Positions 6,405 to 7,040 of a stretch of DNA of 7,040 nucleotides are shown in pieces. Each line of letters opens with the position of its first letter. Within the stretch, counting starts at the first letter, position 1. Origin of the DNA: Deltaproteobacteria bacterium (GTDB lineage: Bacteria; Desulfobacterota; Desulfobaccia; Desulfobaccales; 0-14-0-80-60-11). The stretch spans positions 1 through 7,040 of the forward strand of contig VGSO01000156.1 in the NCBI GenBank assembly GCA_016874945.1. The letters run 5' to 3'. The position numbers and the translations under genes are program-made. A model generated the notes under the pieces. The model was not told the origin of the DNA, did not search any database, and saw only the letters and a list, made by a program, of their open reading frames with translations.

Positions 6405-6737
6405 TTACGCCACTTGCCGGGTGCGCTTCTTCAGGCGGTTGGCCTTCTTGCGCAGGATATCCACCTCCTTGCGGGAGGCCCCCGAAGCGATGGCCTCCAT
6501 CTTTTTGTTCCGGGCTTCCTGGGCCTTTTCCTTCAGTTCCCGGACGTTCACTTCCTTGGCGGCCTTGCCTTCCTCCTTGATGCCCTTAACCTTCTTGATG
6601 GCGGAGAGCAACTCTTCCTTGTTCATGCCGTGGACGCCGACGATTTCGCCCAGGTTCAGGGCATATTTGCGCAGTTCCGTGGCGGTCATTTTGTCCAGGG
6701 GTTTTTCCTTCTTGTCTTTGCGTTCCTTTTTGGCCAT
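6405..6737 (-). CDS. Stand-alone Rho N-terminal-domain protein
   Basis: A 110-residue, strongly basic soluble protein. Residues about 14-50 (LDKMTATELRKYALNLGEIV, then GVHGMNKEELLSAI) match the Rho termination factor N-terminal (Rho_N) helical fold, a small SAP-like nucleic-acid-associated domain. The rest is predicted helical: NVRELKEKAQEARNKKMEAI then SRKEVDILRKKANRLKKRTR, rich in Lys/Arg. The RNA-binding cold-shock domain and ATPase of Rho are absent, so it is not Rho itself. AAGGAG 7 nt before ATG6737 decides this start over an upstream in-frame ATG at 6755, which lacks a site. It is alone on its strand: a repeat element lies upstream and inverted repeats downstream. Binding RNA or DNA is a reasonable inference; the function is unknown. 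Confidence 0.85.
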   Translation of the reverse strand: MAKKERKDKKEKPLDKMTATELRKYALNLGEIVGVHGMNKEELLSAIKKVKGIKEEGKAAKEVNVRELKEKAQEARNKKMEAIASGASRKEVDILRKKANRLKKRTRQVA

Positions 6738-6755
6738 TATTTCTCTCCTTGACAC

Positions 6756-6769
6756 CTTTCAGCTTTCAG
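6756..6769. repeat. Two-copy heptamer CTTTCAG in the leader of the Rho_N gene
   Basis: CTTTCAG occurs twice in tandem. On the minus strand it reads CTGAAAG, or GAAAGCT in another register, immediately before the ribosome binding site of the gene starting at 6737. Confidence 0.7.
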
Positions 6770-6786
6770 CCTTATTGCGAGTTTAG

Positions 6787-6921
6787 AGAGCCTCTTGCAA
6801 AATTATGTAGCCGCAGGCTTCAGCCTGCGCCGGCACAGGCTGGAAAGCCTGTGCTACCGGATATTTCTTTAAGCAACATTGGGAAAATCGCAGCCTCAAA
6901 ATGAATTTTGCAAGAGCCTCT
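6787..6921. mobile_element. 135-bp MITE-like element with terminal inverted repeats
   Basis: The termini 6787-6804 and 6904-6921 are inverted repeats matching at 17 of 18 positions (core CTCTTGCAAAATT exact over 13 bp). A direct repeat TAGAG occurs at 6784-6788 and 6921-6925 and may be a target-site duplication. The interior has no open frame of note but holds two perfect hairpins, 6812-6819/6822-6829 and 6833-6841/6846-6854, enclosed by GTAG/CTAC. Size, termini and lack of coding capacity fit a non-autonomous miniature element moved by a transposase elsewhere. No transposase is in the window, so mobility is inference. Confidence 0.6.
6807..6857. repeat. Three-way-junction palindromic core
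   Basis: An outer GTAG (6807-6810) and CTAC (6854-6857) pair flanks two adjacent hairpins: an 8-bp CGCAGGCT/AGCCTGCG stem with a 2-nt spacer, and a 9-bp GCACAGGCT/AGCCTGTGC stem with loop GGAA. The two stems share the sequence CAGGCT/AGCCTG, so they look like diverged copies of one hairpin. The outer CTAC and second stem share base 6854. Confidence 0.8.
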
Positions 6922-6922
6922 A

Positions 6923-6964
6923 GAGTTTCAAGTTTCAAGTTTTGAGTTTTGAGTTTTGAGTTTA
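6923..6964. repeat. Heptamer array GAGTTTT (six units)
   Basis: Six consecutive 7-mers: GAGTTTC, AAGTTTC, AAGTTTT, GAGTTTT, GAGTTTT, GAGTTTA. On the minus strand the units read GAAACTT/AAAACTC. The array abuts the right end of the 135-bp element. The rest of 6965-7040 has no gene; it holds an imperfect dyad around GGTTAACC (6967-6983) and the hairpin at 7000-7020. Confidence 0.92.
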
Positions 6965-6999
6965 TGTTTAGGTTAACCCTAAATTCCTATATAGTTTTT

Positions 7000-7020
7000 G
7001 AACAGCCGGGGCGGCTGTTC
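7000..7020. repeat. Perfect 8-bp-stem hairpin GAACAGCC/GGCTGTTC
   Basis: Arms 7000-7007 and 7013-7020 are exact reverse complements around a 5-nt GGGGC loop. The plus strand continues TACATTTT and the minus strand AAAAACTATA, so neither gives a standard T run. It may be an interspersed palindrome or part of an element continuing past the window edge. Confidence 0.6.
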
Positions 7021-7040
7021 TACATTTTAAAGAATGGGCA

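Noticed and set aside
6738..6755. Upstream ATG6755 as start of the Rho_N-domain protein
   Set aside because: It adds only MSRREI, lacks a Shine-Dalgarno, and its own codons contain the AAGGAG that serves ATG6737.
6352..6786. Plus-strand frames opposite the Rho_N gene
   Set aside because: They are shadows; the minus strand has AAGGAG plus ATG and a recognisable domain.

Overview
The window looks like chromosomal DNA from a Gram-negative, GC-rich anaerobe of the sulfate-reducer (Desulfobacterota, 'deltaproteobacterial') type. This placement is an inference. It rests on the nuoL-nuoM-nuoN gene set, a signal-peptide outer-membrane barrel protein ending in Phe, a small DUF5320-like Gly/Cys/His protein of a kind common in anaerobes, and intergenic DNA full of short hairpin and heptamer repeats. 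No rRNA, tRNA, CRISPR array or transposase gene is visible.

Left part (1-3771, + strand) is the 3' end of a respiratory complex I operon: the last 80 codons of nuoL, then a small secreted DUF3887-like protein that is not a complex I subunit, then complete nuoM and nuoN, which overlap by 4 bp. NuoM and NuoN keep the membrane Glu/Lys/His residues of the proton-pumping antiporter-like subunits, so both look functional.

3772-4109 has no gene. It holds a perfect 103-bp tandem duplication (two copies plus 7 bp), each copy ending in a run of heptamers, followed by a perfect 18-bp-stem hairpin that can terminate transcription in both directions between the convergent nuo and minus-strand units.

Middle part (4110-6180, - strand) is a two-gene unit with a recognisable promoter. 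It encodes a 547-residue predicted outer-membrane beta-barrel protein made of two homologous halves, then an 86-residue protein with a Gly/His/Cys-rich head and a perfect-heptad coiled-coil tail.

Right part (6181-7040) holds a stand-alone Rho N-terminal-domain protein (minus strand). Downstream of it lie several nested inverted repeats. Upstream, about 50 bp from its start codon, is a 135-bp MITE-like element with terminal inverted repeats and an internal three-way-junction fold, followed by a heptamer array and another hairpin. The heptamer arrays in three separate places fit one loose consensus (GAAAnCY), the clearest window-wide pattern not explained by genes.

No complete new defence or biosynthetic system is evident. 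The most interesting items are the duplicated barrel with its Cys/His partner, the secreted protein inside the complex I operon, and the repeat families.
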